A stretch of DNA of 64,000 bases, from contig CAKRPS010000005.1 of the NCBI GenBank assembly GCA_934385475.1, forward strand, positions 23,998 through 87,997, read 5' to 3'. The translations under genes were made by a program, and so were the position numbers. Of this stretch, positions 38,079-46,646 are shown piece by piece. The notes beneath the pieces are model-generated. The model worked only from the letters and a program-made list of their open reading frames with translations. It did no database searches and was not told where the DNA came from. Within the stretch, counting starts at the first letter, position 1; the number at the start of each line of letters is the position of its first letter. Source of the stretch: an uncultured Lachnospiraceae bacterium (GTDB taxonomy: Bacteria; Bacillota; Clostridia; Lachnospirales; Lachnospiraceae).

Positions 38079-38525
38079 ATGAGGAAAAAATGTGCATGTA
38101 TGGCGGCGGGACTGGTGCTGGTGATGCTGGCAGCAGGGTGTGCCGGTCAGAATGTGAAGCAGCAGGAGCCGAGGGGGATTATGGAATACTATAGTGCAGA
38201 ACCTTCGGATATGGAGACTGTTTTTGCGTCGGAGGATGTCGCATCCATAACGTACAGCTACACCATGGATACTGTGATGGAATGTGTGATCACAGACGCG
38301 GAAGAAATCAAGGCGGTCTATGATGCACTGGCAGCGATCCAGGTAGAGGAAGAGACAGAAGAAAGAGCGACAGACAGTGACGATTACTTTCAGTTTGTTT
38401 TGCAGAACGGCGATCGCTATACCTTTCATTTTGAACACCATCATTTTGTGAATGAGGACAAAGCCTATCTTCTTTCCAATGACAAGGAACTGTGGAAACT
38501 GGCAGCAGCATTGCGCAGAAGATGA
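38079..38525 (+). CDS. Predicted lipoprotein
   Basis: This 148-residue protein has a lipoprotein signal peptide (MRKKCACMAAGLVLVMLAAGC) and lipobox LAAGC, so it would be attached to the outer face of the membrane via Cys21. The mature part is acidic with beta-strand-like segments (DYFQFVLQNGDRYTFHFEHHHF). I recognise no family. The ATG at 38079 is the only start that exposes the signal peptide at the N-terminus. The next gene starts 23 bases downstream. Confidence 0.72.
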   Translation: MRKKCACMAAGLVLVMLAAGCAGQNVKQQEPRGIMEYYSAEPSDMETVFASEDVASITYSYTMDTVMECVITDAEEIKAVYDALAAIQVEEETEERATDSDDYFQFVLQNGDRYTFHFEHHHFVNEDKAYLLSNDKELWKLAAALRRR

Positions 38526-38548
38526 AAGTAAACAATGGGAGGTTAGCT

Positions 38549-39190
38549 ATGGCAGAATCAAAGATTTTTGGGTTAAACGGGATAGATATACAGCAGGTGG
38601 CAGAAGGTGTGGAAAGCTTTTTGCGCGACGAAAAAAAGATGGAAGTGCAGTGTGCGGCATACGAGGACGGATATTATATTCAGGCAGGACAGTCAGATAC
38701 CCTGCGGACTCTCTCCGGTATGAAGCTGGCGACAACAGTGCAGTTATCTGTAATAGATGATAATCTGAATGTGACGATTGGAGAAGGGCAGTGGACAGAT
38801 AAGCTGGGAGCTGGTGCTGTAGGAATGTTTTTTGCGTGGCCCTTGGCAGTTACGGCTGGAATTGGAGCATATAAGCAGAAGAAACTGCCTGAGGAAATCT
38901 TTAATGTAGTTGCAGGGATCACAGCTTCGCAGGGCTATAATGCACAGCCTGCAAATCCCTATGCAGGAAGAACATCCATGAACAATCCGTATGCGTCCCA
39001 GACAAGGCCTAATCCGTATGCAGCTCCCGAACCGACACATCAGTGCCCGAATTGTCATGCGCCGTTGACGAGCGGAGCGAAGTTCTGTGCAAATTGTGGA
39101 ACAAAGGTTGTCAACACCTGTCCTGACTGTGGGGCAACAGTGGCACCCGGAAGTAAGTTCTGCCCGCAGTGTGGAAAGAATTTGCTGTAA
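38549..39190 (+). CDS. Zinc-ribbon domain protein
   Basis: The protein has 213 residues. The N-terminal half (about 1-115) is a globular region with a weakly hydrophobic segment (LGAGAVGMFFAWPLAVTAGI). A Pro/Asn/Tyr-rich linker carries repeated NPYA motifs (about 125-160). Two C-terminal zinc ribbons follow: CPNCHAPLTSGAKFCANCG and CPDCGATVAPGSKFCPQCG. Such double ribbons are common in Firmicute proteins of unknown role. The start at 38549 follows GGGAGG by 6 bases. Confidence 0.82.
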   Translation: MAESKIFGLNGIDIQQVAEGVESFLRDEKKMEVQCAAYEDGYYIQAGQSDTLRTLSGMKLATTVQLSVIDDNLNVTIGEGQWTDKLGAGAVGMFFAWPLAVTAGIGAYKQKKLPEEIFNVVAGITASQGYNAQPANPYAGRTSMNNPYASQTRPNPYAAPEPTHQCPNCHAPLTSGAKFCANCGTKVVNTCPDCGATVAPGSKFCPQCGKNLL

Positions 39191-39249
39191 TGGATCAGAA
39201 AATAGCAGACGCGGCCTGACAGGGCTGCAGAATAAGAGATGAAAATAAG

Positions 39250-39280
39250 AAGAGGCTGTCCGGCGGGATGGTCTTTTTTT
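39250..39280 (+). terminator. Intrinsic terminator after the zinc-ribbon gene
   Basis: AAGAGGCTGTCC (39250-39261) pairs with GGATGGTCTT (from 39266), including G-T wobbles, around a GGCG loop. Seven or more Ts follow. Confidence 0.75.
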
Positions 39281-39449
39281 ATGGAAGCAAGGACAATGCA
39301 TGCACTTATACAGGTGGAAGGTATGACTGTTAATCAGGGAGAAGGTCGCAGAACAGTTGACTTTTTGAAATAACAATTACTGTTAAAGCAACCGAAAGTA
39401 TGCTATCCTAGTGACGTAGGTCAAAACGATACCGGAGGAGGAAGTGCAA

Positions 39450-39916
39450 ATGAGGACATTTATTGGTACGGGGCAAGGAAACCCGAAGGATGCCGTAAAG
39501 AAGGCAACACAGGGATAAAATAATCCATCTGCAATTCTTTTCATGGCACCCTATGAGATGATGGAAGAGGTTTTGCCGTTGTTGCAGATCAGGTAACAAA
39601 GTTATCGGTCGGCATTAAAGAGCTTGTCGGTGATGTGAACAAGAGTATGGAAGGCTTACAGACCAGTTCGGAGAGCCTGGCACATTCTCTTGACGACATC
39701 AGGGAGGCACTGGATGCGTCCAGAGTACAGATGGAAAATACAGAAGAGGTTTTTCAGGGAAGCATGAAAACCCATGAGAAGCGTTATGAGCAGGTGCAGA
39801 TGAATATCAACGACCTGAAGAGCCTGATGACCCAGAAAGGATTTATCTATGAAGATATTTCCAACATGATGGAGCAGGCTCAGCCTCTGATCAAGAATAT
39901 TCAGAACGAGTTATAA
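39450..39916 (+). pseudogene. Collapsed FIST-domain/methyl-accepting protein
   Basis: A good ribosome binding site (CCGGAGGAGG) precedes ATG 39450, which encodes MRTFIGTGQGNPKDAVKKAT, the start of a FIST sensory domain. A TAA then interrupts, and the same frame continues NPSAILFMAPYEMMEEV. From about 39570 a different frame encodes GFAVVADQVTKLSVGIKELV and a helical signalling tail ending at 39916, like the part of a chemoreceptor after its hairpin tip. The FIST remainder and the receptor tip are missing. The gene has therefore lost an internal segment and carries a stop. The last 93 codons (from 39635) could still be translated. Confidence 0.75.
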
Positions 39917-40594
39917 AGAGTGTTCTTCCAGTTCTTCCTTGATAAACATAAACAGGAAGCTGATGAGAAGCAGGATACAGGAAACCCAGATAGCTTTTGT
40001 GCTGTACATGGGAACCAAAAGACCACCTATTCCCGCACCAATGGCGAACATCAGAATAATTCCCAGATAACAGATCGATTTGTGAAGGGTCTGTCCGTCA
40101 TGGGTCTTACGGTAGGCACAAAGGGATTCCATGCAGCTGCGGATATTTCCAATACACATGGTACTTGCAAAGGCGTATCCATTTACCTTACGGAAGGCCT
40201 GAACCTGCATGGCGCAGGAGAAGGATACGATGGCGTTCGCGAGAATATTGCAGTCTGTCGGGATAAATCCGACGGAGAGAAGAAGCAGGATCTCAACCAG
40301 AAGGATAAGCTGTCTCCAGTGAATTTTCTGGGCCATTCGGTACTTGATATGTATTTCCTCGGCTACGGCAATGCCGACAGCAAAGGCGAGGAGAGGGATC
40401 AGATAATGGATAGCGAGAGCCCAGTCGCGGGCTGCGATGCTTTGGCTGAGAAGAACGATATTGCCGGTCTGGGCGTTGGCGAATACTTTTCCGCGAAACA
40501 GGTAGGTATAGGCATCCTGCAAGCCGCCGGATAGAGAAAGGAAGGCGGCCGTCCAGAAGGATTCGGACATTTGTCCGTGAAATTTGTGACGCAA
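39911..40594 (-). CDS. YoaK family (DUF1275) membrane protein
   Basis: This 227-residue integral membrane protein has about six helices. FWTAAFLSLSGGLQDAYTYLFRGKVFANAQTGNIVLLSQ (split: SGGLQDAYTYLFRGKVFANA) is the diagnostic N-terminal block of the DUF1275/YoaK family. NGYAFASTMCIGNIRS is the second conserved block. The function is unknown. The TTG at 40594 is taken as the start because GGAGG lies 8 bases upstream; the longer frame upstream has no family similarity. It overlaps the end of the FIST pseudogene by six bases on the other strand and is divergent from the LysR gene. Confidence 0.85.
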   Translation of the reverse strand: MRHKFHGQMSESFWTAAFLSLSGGLQDAYTYLFRGKVFANAQTGNIVLLSQSIAARDWALAIHYLIPLLAFAVGIAVAEEIHIKYRMAQKIHWRQLILLVEILLLLSVGFIPTDCNILANAIVSFSCAMQVQAFRKVNGYAFASTMCIGNIRSCMESLCAYRKTHDGQTLHKSICYLGIILMFAIGAGIGGLLVPMYSTKAIWVSCILLLISFLFMFIKEELEEHSL

Positions 40595-40693
40595 GGAAAA
40601 CACCTCCAAAATATTCTTTTTATCATGTTCTTTTTGTATTATACTACTCTTTGGATATTTGAAAAGCATGAAATTGAGAAGTGGGAGACAGAT

Positions 40694-41623
40694 ATGACTC
40701 TTCAACAGTTGAGATATGTAACCATGGTAGCCGAGGTGGGAACCATTACAGAGGCAGCCAACCGGCTTTATATTTCGCAGCCAAGTCTGACGAACGCAAT
40801 CCGGGAACTGGAAAAAGAGATGAATCTTGTCATTTTTCAGAGGACAAATAAGGGAATCAGACCGTCTGTGGAAGGAGAAACCTTTCTTGGATATGCAAGA
40901 CAGGTATTGGAACAGGCGGCGGTTCTCGAGGACAGATACAAAAAGGGAGAGGGTGGGAAGACACAATTCTGTGTGTCAGCCCAGCACTACTCGTTTGCGG
41001 TGAACGCCTTTGTGGAGCTGATCAAGGAATATGGTCAGGAGGAATATGATTTCCGGATCCGGGAGACACAGACATACGAAATAATCGAAGATGTGGCACG
41101 GATGCAGAGTGAGATCGGGATTCTGTTTCTGAATGAGTTTAACGAGATTGTGATTAGAAAGATCCTGAAATCAAAGGATCTGGAGTTTCATGACCTGTTT
41201 GTGGCAAAGCCACATGTTTTTATCAGCAGGAGACATCCTCTTGCGGGGCAGTCAATTATCACCAATGAGGAACTGGAAGAATACCCGTATCTGTCATTTG
41301 AGCAGGGAGAGCACAATTCTTTTTATTTTTCAGAAGAAATATTCTCCGTGTCAGAGAGAAAGAAAAACATCCGGGTGAGGGACAGGGCGACCTTATTTAA
41401 TCTGCTGATCGGTTTAAACGGATATACGGTCTGCAGTGGTGTCATTGACCAGAAGCTCAATGGGGAAGACATCATTGCCGTGCCGCTTGCCGATGAGAGT
41501 GAGATGAGGATCGGATATATCATACACCGCAAAGAGATATTGAGCAGATTAGGAGAGTCTTATCTGAAAGCACTTATGCAGTGTGTGCAGCCGAATATCG
41601 ATAACACAGCAACTACAGAATAA
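40694..41623 (+). CDS. LysR family regulator, probable methionine regulator (MetR/MtaR-like)
   Basis: The protein has 309 residues. The N-terminal winged helix reads MTLQQLRYVTMVAEVGTITEAANRLYISQPSLTNAIRELEKEMN (split: ITEAANRLYISQPSLTNAI). A substrate-binding domain follows (about 95-300). It lies immediately before metE, and the space between them holds a near-perfect match to the MET-box of streptococcal MetR/MtaR regulators. I infer control of metE, though the ligand is unknown. The start at 40694 follows GGGAG by 7 bases. Divergent from the YoaK gene. Confidence 0.85.
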   Translation: MTLQQLRYVTMVAEVGTITEAANRLYISQPSLTNAIRELEKEMNLVIFQRTNKGIRPSVEGETFLGYARQVLEQAAVLEDRYKKGEGGKTQFCVSAQHYSFAVNAFVELIKEYGQEEYDFRIRETQTYEIIEDVARMQSEIGILFLNEFNEIVIRKILKSKDLEFHDLFVAKPHVFISRRHPLAGQSIITNEELEEYPYLSFEQGEHNSFYFSEEIFSVSERKKNIRVRDRATLFNLLIGLNGYTVCSGVIDQKLNGEDIIAVPLADESEMRIGYIIHRKEILSRLGESYLKALMQCVQPNIDNTATTE

Positions 41624-41652
41624 GAGAAAAAATAAAAGAGGATAGATGACAG

Positions 41653-41697
41653 CGACTTTTGCTATAGCTTGAAACTATGGCGAGAGTCGATTTTTTT
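41653..41697 (+). terminator. Terminator of the LysR gene, with an embedded MET-box-like palindrome
   Basis: A 15-bp stem (41653-41667 with 41675-41689, several G-T pairs) is followed by seven Ts at 41691-41697. Its centre, TATAGCTTGAAACTATG (41663-41679), agrees at all but two specified positions with TATAGTTtnaAACTATA, the MET-box described for Streptococcaceae. The same DNA may serve as terminator and operator. Confidence 0.65.
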
Positions 41698-41711
41698 GTA
41701 TTATACAATAA

Positions 41712-41741
41712 TTGACTAATAAACTATAGTAAATCTATCAA
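41712..41741 (+). promoter_or_regulatory. Predicted promoter of metE
   Basis: TTGACT (41712-41717), an 18-base spacer and TATCAA (41736-41741). Half sites ACTATAG (41723-41729) and TATAGTA (41743-41749) flank the minus-10, resembling MET-box arms. No SAM or T-box leader is visible. Confidence 0.4.
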
Positions 41742-41775
41742 GTATAGTACGTTTGAGAACGAGATGGGAGGAAAA

Positions 41776-44058
41776 ATGAAAACAGCAGTGGTAGGGTTCC
41801 CGAGAGTAGGAACATTGAGAGAATTAAAGTTTGCAAGCGAGAAATATTTCCGCGGAGAGATAACCGCAGAAGAACTGATGGAAACAGCAAAGCAGTTGCG
41901 GAGTATTCACTGGAATACACAGAAGAAGGCCGGAATTGATCATATTTCCAGTAACGATTTCTCTTTTTATGACATGATGCTCGATACCGCAGAACTGCTT
42001 GGCATTGTGCCGAAACGTTATCGCGAATTACAGCTTTCACAGCTTGATACCTATTTCGCAATGGCGCGTGGTTATCAGGGCGCTTCCGGAGATGTAAAGG
42101 CGCTTGCGATGAAAAAGTGGTTCAATACCAACTACCACTATATTGTGCCTGAGCTGGAGGATGACACGGAAATTAAGATTTCGAGTGACAAACTCTGGAA
42201 GGAATACGCAGAGGCGAAGGAACTTGGAATCATCACCAAGCCGGTTGTGATCGGAGCATATACAGTGCTGAAGCTGTGCAGATATACCGGCACAAAGAAA
42301 ACGGGCGACTATGTGGATGCCGTGATCGCCGCTTATCAGGAACTGCTTCGGAAGTGCGAGGAGCAGAAGATTGCCTGGGTGCAGTTTGATGAGCCGTCTC
42401 TTGTGCGGGACATGACAAAAGAGGATATGGAACTTTTCCGTAAAATATATGAGGCTGTCCTTCCTGCTGCAAAACAGACGAAGGTACTGGTACAGACCTA
42501 TTTTGGAGATGTCCGCGATGTTTATCAGGAACTGACAAAATTACCTTTTGCGGGAATCGGGCTTGATTTTGTGGAAGGAAAGGAAACGGCAGCTCTGATA
42601 GAGAAATATGGATTCCCGAAGGAAAAGCTGTTGTTTGCCGGTGTGGTAAACGGTAAAAATATTTGGAAAAATCATTACGAGAAGACTCTGAAAATATTGA
42701 AATCCTTGCAGGATCAGGGAATCCAGACGGTAATTTCAACGTCCTGCTCCCTTTTACATGTGCCTTATACTTTACGGCATGAGACAAAGCTTGCACCGGA
42801 ATATGTGGCTTATTTTGCCTTTGCAGAAGAGAAACTGACGGAGCTGCAGGAGCTTGGCAGTCTGGCAGATTGTGCACAGCCTGAGCAGGAATCTGCTTAT
42901 CAGAAGAACTGGCAGCTTTTCAGCAAAGGAAGAGACTGTGACAACGAGAAAGTCAGACAGAGACTTGCCGATGTGAAGGAAAGTGACTATACAAGACTGC
43001 CAAAGCGCAGTGAGAGACAGAGTTTGCAGAAGAAAGTCCTGAACCTGCCGGAGTTCCCGACAACAACGATCGGTTCGTTCCCGCAGACAAAGGATGTCAA
43101 GGCTAATCGCGCGGCATTCCGGAAAGGTGAGATCTCAAAGCAGGAATATATTGATTTCAACAAGAAGAAGATCGCAGAGTGCGTTGCATGGCAGGAAGAA
43201 ATCGGTCTGGATGTGCTTGTACATGGAGAATATGAGAGAAATGACATGGTGGAGTACTTCGGAGAAGCCCTTGGAGGATTCCTGTTCACGGAAAAAGCCT
43301 GGGTGCAGTCCTATGGAACAAGATGTGTAAAGCCGCCGATCATCTGGGGAGATGTGTACCGCGAAAAACCAATTACCGTGGAGTGGTCTGTTTATGCGCA
43401 GTCCCTGACAAAGAAGAGCATGAAGGGAATGCTGACAGGGCCGGTTACAATCCTGAACTGGTCATTCCCCAGAGAGGATATTTCCATCAGAGAGTCCATT
43501 TCACAGATAGCACTGGCAATTCGTGATGAGGTGCTGGATCTGGAGGCAAACGGAATTCGTGTGATACAGATCGATGAGGCTGCCCTGAGAGAGAAGCTGC
43601 CTTTGAGAAAATCTGACTGGAATAAGGAATATCTGGATTTTGCAATCCCGGCATTCCGCCTGACACACAGTGGAGTAAAGGCAGATACGCAGATCCACAC
43701 ACATATGTGCTACAGTGAGTTTACAGATATAATTCCGGCGATCGATGCAATGGATGCAGATGTCATAACCTTTGAGGCATCACGTTCGGATCTGCAGATA
43801 TTGGATGCTTTGAGAGAGAATCATTTTGAGACGGAGGTTGGACCGGGTGTATATGATATTCATTCACCTCGTGTACCTACCGTGGATGAGATTGTGTCAG
43901 CCCTCCAGATCATGCTTACGAAGATAAAGAGTGAGAAGCTGTGGATCAATCCGGATTGCGGGCTAAAGACCAGAGGAGTGCCGGAGACCGATGCGAGCCT
44001 TAGAAACATGGTAGAGGCAGCTAAGAAGATCAGGGAGATCGCAGGAAAAACAAAGTAA
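41776..44058 (+). CDS. metE: Cobalamin-independent methionine synthase
   Basis: This 760-residue enzyme transfers the methyl group of methyltetrahydropteroyl-triglutamate to homocysteine. The N-terminal barrel starts TAVVGFPRVGTLRELKFASE. The C-terminal barrel has the zinc ligands in THMCYSEF (His and Cys), an acidic ligand in DVITFEASRSD and the last Cys in WINPDCGLKTRG. TTIGSFPQTKDVKANRAAF and VLVHGEYERNDMVEYFGE are further signatures. The ATG at 41776 follows GGGAGG by 4 bases. A LysR gene and a MET-box-like site lie upstream and a terminator downstream. Confidence 0.96.
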   Translation: MKTAVVGFPRVGTLRELKFASEKYFRGEITAEELMETAKQLRSIHWNTQKKAGIDHISSNDFSFYDMMLDTAELLGIVPKRYRELQLSQLDTYFAMARGYQGASGDVKALAMKKWFNTNYHYIVPELEDDTEIKISSDKLWKEYAEAKELGIITKPVVIGAYTVLKLCRYTGTKKTGDYVDAVIAAYQELLRKCEEQKIAWVQFDEPSLVRDMTKEDMELFRKIYEAVLPAAKQTKVLVQTYFGDVRDVYQELTKLPFAGIGLDFVEGKETAALIEKYGFPKEKLLFAGVVNGKNIWKNHYEKTLKILKSLQDQGIQTVISTSCSLLHVPYTLRHETKLAPEYVAYFAFAEEKLTELQELGSLADCAQPEQESAYQKNWQLFSKGRDCDNEKVRQRLADVKESDYTRLPKRSERQSLQKKVLNLPEFPTTTIGSFPQTKDVKANRAAFRKGEISKQEYIDFNKKKIAECVAWQEEIGLDVLVHGEYERNDMVEYFGEALGGFLFTEKAWVQSYGTRCVKPPIIWGDVYREKPITVEWSVYAQSLTKKSMKGMLTGPVTILNWSFPREDISIRESISQIALAIRDEVLDLEANGIRVIQIDEAALREKLPLRKSDWNKEYLDFAIPAFRLTHSGVKADTQIHTHMCYSEFTDIIPAIDAMDADVITFEASRSDLQILDALRENHFETEVGPGVYDIHSPRVPTVDEIVSALQIMLTKIKSEKLWINPDCGLKTRGVPETDASLRNMVEAAKKIREIAGKTK

Positions 44059-44084
44059 TAACATATGCTAGCGAGAGTATAGAG

Positions 44085-44115
44085 TCCGTCACAGAGAAAA
44101 TCTGTGGCGGATTTT
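44085..44115 (+). terminator. Intrinsic terminator after metE
   Basis: TCCGTCACAGA/TCTGTGGCGGA (44085-44095 with 44101-44111, one G-T pair) with a GAAAA loop and a TTTT tail. Confidence 0.9.
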
Positions 44116-44184
44116 GACTTGTGGCAGTGCCATAACAAAAAGGATATGATAGACTGTAAGGAGTAACAGAAGGAGGGGCAAGCT

Positions 44185-44733
44185 ATGCTGTATATTATGA
44201 GACATGGAAAGACAGAGTGGAATGAACTGCATAAGTTACAGGGACGTACAGATATTCCTCTGAACGAAGAGGGAAGAAGAATGGCTGAGCAGGCACGGGA
44301 GAAGTATAAGGATGTCTCCTTTGATATCTGCTACTGCTCACCGTTGATCCGTGCCAGGGAGACGGCAGAAATTGTATTACAGGGAAGAAATATCCCGATC
44401 TTGTATGATGACAGATTGATGGAGATGAATTTTGGGGTGTATGAGGGGACTCAGAACTGCTTTCAGATTTTGGACAGCCCGGTCAGGGTCCTGTTTAAAG
44501 ATCCGGCTCATTATGTGGCAGTAGAGGGAGGCGAAAGCCTTGAGGAGCTTTATGCAAGAACAGGAGCGTTCCTGAAAGAGGTGGTAGAACCGGAACTGGA
44601 AGCCGGAAAGGATGTGCTGATCGTCGGTCATGGTGCGATGAATTCGAGTATTCTCTGTCAGGTCAGAAAGGTTCCGGTGGAGAAGTTCTGGGATGCCGGG
44701 ATCGAGAACTGCAAGCTGATGAAGCTTATCTAG
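44185..44733 (+). CDS. Histidine phosphatase family protein (phosphoglycerate-mutase-like)
   Basis: This 182-residue enzyme has the phosphohistidine motif LYIMRHGKTEWNELHKLQG at the N-terminus. The second Arg lies in CYCSPLIRARETAEIVL, the acidic residue in MEMNFGVYEG, and the second His in VLIVGHGAMNSSIL. These are the catalytic elements of the superfamily. The substrate is unknown; phosphosugar or alpha-ribazole-type phosphatases are possible. GAAGGAGGGG precedes the ATG. Confidence 0.9.
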   Translation: MLYIMRHGKTEWNELHKLQGRTDIPLNEEGRRMAEQAREKYKDVSFDICYCSPLIRARETAEIVLQGRNIPILYDDRLMEMNFGVYEGTQNCFQILDSPVRVLFKDPAHYVAVEGGESLEELYARTGAFLKEVVEPELEAGKDVLIVGHGAMNSSILCQVRKVPVEKFWDAGIENCKLMKLI

Positions 44734-44790
44734 GACAGTGATACCGGGCAGCAGGTCAGTAAATGATATGGATAAGAGGATTACCCACGG

Positions 44791-45093
44791 ATGATGAGGG
44801 ATGTGAAGGCGGTCAAGATCACCTCCTGGTGGGAGCGCGCGGTTGACATTATTCCGGCTACCGGAGCAAAAGGGATAGGCATTTCAAAGGTTTTGGAATA
44901 TTATCAACTGGATAGATCACAGGCGATGGCTTTCGGCGATGGAAACAATGATATCGAAATGCTTCAGGCAGTCGGAACCGGAGTGGCTATGGCGAATGCG
45001 TCTGAGGAGTTGAAGGCTGTGGCGGATGAGATCTGCGGCGACGTGGCAGAGGATGGAATTTATCATTACTGCCTGCAAAAAGGGTTGATCTAG
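44791..45093 (+). pseudogene. Cof-type HAD phosphatase, C-terminal fragment
   Basis: The 100 codons encode the end of a Cof-like HAD hydrolase: DIIPATGAKGIGISKVLEYY, the metal-binding FGDGNNDIEMLQAVGTGVAMANA and a short tail. The N-terminal nucleophile motif (DxDGT) and most of the cap domain are absent. There is no convincing ribosome binding site. It is therefore a 5'-truncated remnant, though the frame is still open. It lies between the phosphatase and MATE genes. Confidence 0.7.
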
Positions 45094-45142
45094 TGATTTT
45101 GCAGTAGTATGAATATTTAGTGATGACAGGGAAAACAGCAAC

Positions 45143-46564
45143 ATGAAAAACAGGAGAAAAGCACAGCAGAATATCACCGACGAATTGGAGAAGGGAAAAA
45201 TACTACCCCTGATCGTCCGGCTTTCAATACCGGCGGTTATTGCGCAGCTGATCACCTTTCTGTACAACATTGTAGACCGAATGTACGTTGCCAGAATGGA
45301 CGGGGACGGGATGGATGCGCTTGCTGCACTTGGAATTGTGCTGCCGATCACGCTGATCATACAGGCATTTGCCAATCTGATCGGACTTGGCGGTTCGCCG
45401 AGGGCGGGAATTAAAATGGGCGAGGGAAACCGGGGGGAAGCAAACCGGATTTTCAATACTGCTTTTTTATTGCTCACAGTTCTGGGAATAGGGATCAGCA
45501 TTGTCACTTATCTTTTTGCGAGACCGATCGTACTGTGGTTTGGGTGTCCGTTAAGTGCGGTAGAGTTTGCGGTCTCCTATTTGAAAATCTACTCCTGCGG
45601 AACCGTTTTTGTGATGCTCGCGCAGGGACTCAATCCATTTATTTTGACACAGGGATATTCGGTCATTGCCATGAGTTCTGTTCTGTTGGGGGCAGTCATC
45701 AATATTGTGCTTGACCCCATCTTTATTTTTAATCTGGGAATGGGAGTTCGTGGATCGAGCCTTGCAACAGTGCTGTCCCAGCTATGCTCCTGTCTGTGTG
45801 TCCTCTTGTTTTCCTTCACAAAAAAGAGCCTGTTTCACTTTCGGATTCAGGAAATGCGTTTTTCTATGGAGCGGATTACGAGTATTCTGTCACTTGGCAT
45901 TACACCGTTTGTGATGACGCTGACGGAATGTGCGATCCAAATTGTTTTCAATATCAATCTAAACCGTGCGACCGGAGGGGATAAGGACTATACTGCGGCA
46001 CTGACGGTGATGCTCAGTGCATTGCAGCTGATTTCTCTTCCTTTAAACGGAATTGGAAATGGGGTACAACCGTTTGTCAGCTATAATTATGGAAAAGGCG
46101 ATGAGGAACGGTTGAAAAAAGGAATCCGATATGTCACGATCCTCGCATTTCTTTTCTGCATTTCTACATGGTCGGTTTCTCTTGCAGTGCCTGAAATGTA
46201 TGCAAGGTTATTTGCGGCAAGTGATGAGGTGACACGGATTGTGAAGGAGTATTGTCCCTTTTTCCTGATGGGGTCGATCATGTTTTTTGTCCAGATGACC
46301 CTGCAGAATGTCAATATTGCGCTTGGACAGGCAAAATCTGCGCTGTTGCTTGCCGTTAACCGTAAGGTGGTCATTTTGATCCCATTATGTTTTTTCTTGA
46401 CAGGCCTGCTTGGTTTCAAAGGGGTATACTTGTCAGAAGGGATAGCGGATCTTGTTGCGGGAATTATTACTTCTGTGGTAATCTTCACTTCTTTTCCGAG
46501 GATCTTCCGAAAGCGGGCAGAGGAAGTCAGAAACAAAGAACTTGGTCAAGGGCAGGAAAATTGA
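45143..46564 (+). CDS. MATE family efflux transporter
   Basis: This 473-residue membrane protein has 12 predicted helices. It starts with a cytoplasmic segment (NITDELEKGKILPLIVRLSIPAVIAQLITFLYNIVDRMYV split at RLSIPAVIAQLITFLYNIVD), the typical N-terminal MATE block. VLDPIFIFNLGMGVRGSSLATVLSQ and GIGNGVQPFVSYNYGKGD are the conserved mid and second-half motifs. It probably exports cationic drugs or metabolites using Na+ or H+. It is distinct from the second MATE gene at 58-59 kb and from the MATE remnant at 56.2 kb. Confidence 0.92.
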   Translation: MKNRRKAQQNITDELEKGKILPLIVRLSIPAVIAQLITFLYNIVDRMYVARMDGDGMDALAALGIVLPITLIIQAFANLIGLGGSPRAGIKMGEGNRGEANRIFNTAFLLLTVLGIGISIVTYLFARPIVLWFGCPLSAVEFAVSYLKIYSCGTVFVMLAQGLNPFILTQGYSVIAMSSVLLGAVINIVLDPIFIFNLGMGVRGSSLATVLSQLCSCLCVLLFSFTKKSLFHFRIQEMRFSMERITSILSLGITPFVMTLTECAIQIVFNINLNRATGGDKDYTAALTVMLSALQLISLPLNGIGNGVQPFVSYNYGKGDEERLKKGIRYVTILAFLFCISTWSVSLAVPEMYARLFAASDEVTRIVKEYCPFFLMGSIMFFVQMTLQNVNIALGQAKSALLLAVNRKVVILIPLCFFLTGLLGFKGVYLSEGIADLVAGIITSVVIFTSFPRIFRKRAEEVRNKELGQGQEN

Positions 46565-46646
46565 CGATATGGATGAGGCGTGGTAAAATCTCGAGAAAAG
46601 AGGTTAGACGGCACTAACACACATCAAAGGAGACAAGTGATTCGGT

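Noticed and set aside
41624..41775. SAM riboswitch or T-box upstream of metE
   Set aside because: The 150-base gap is mostly a terminator, a palindrome and a promoter; no T-box sequence (TGGN-type bulge region) or SAM-I core is visible.
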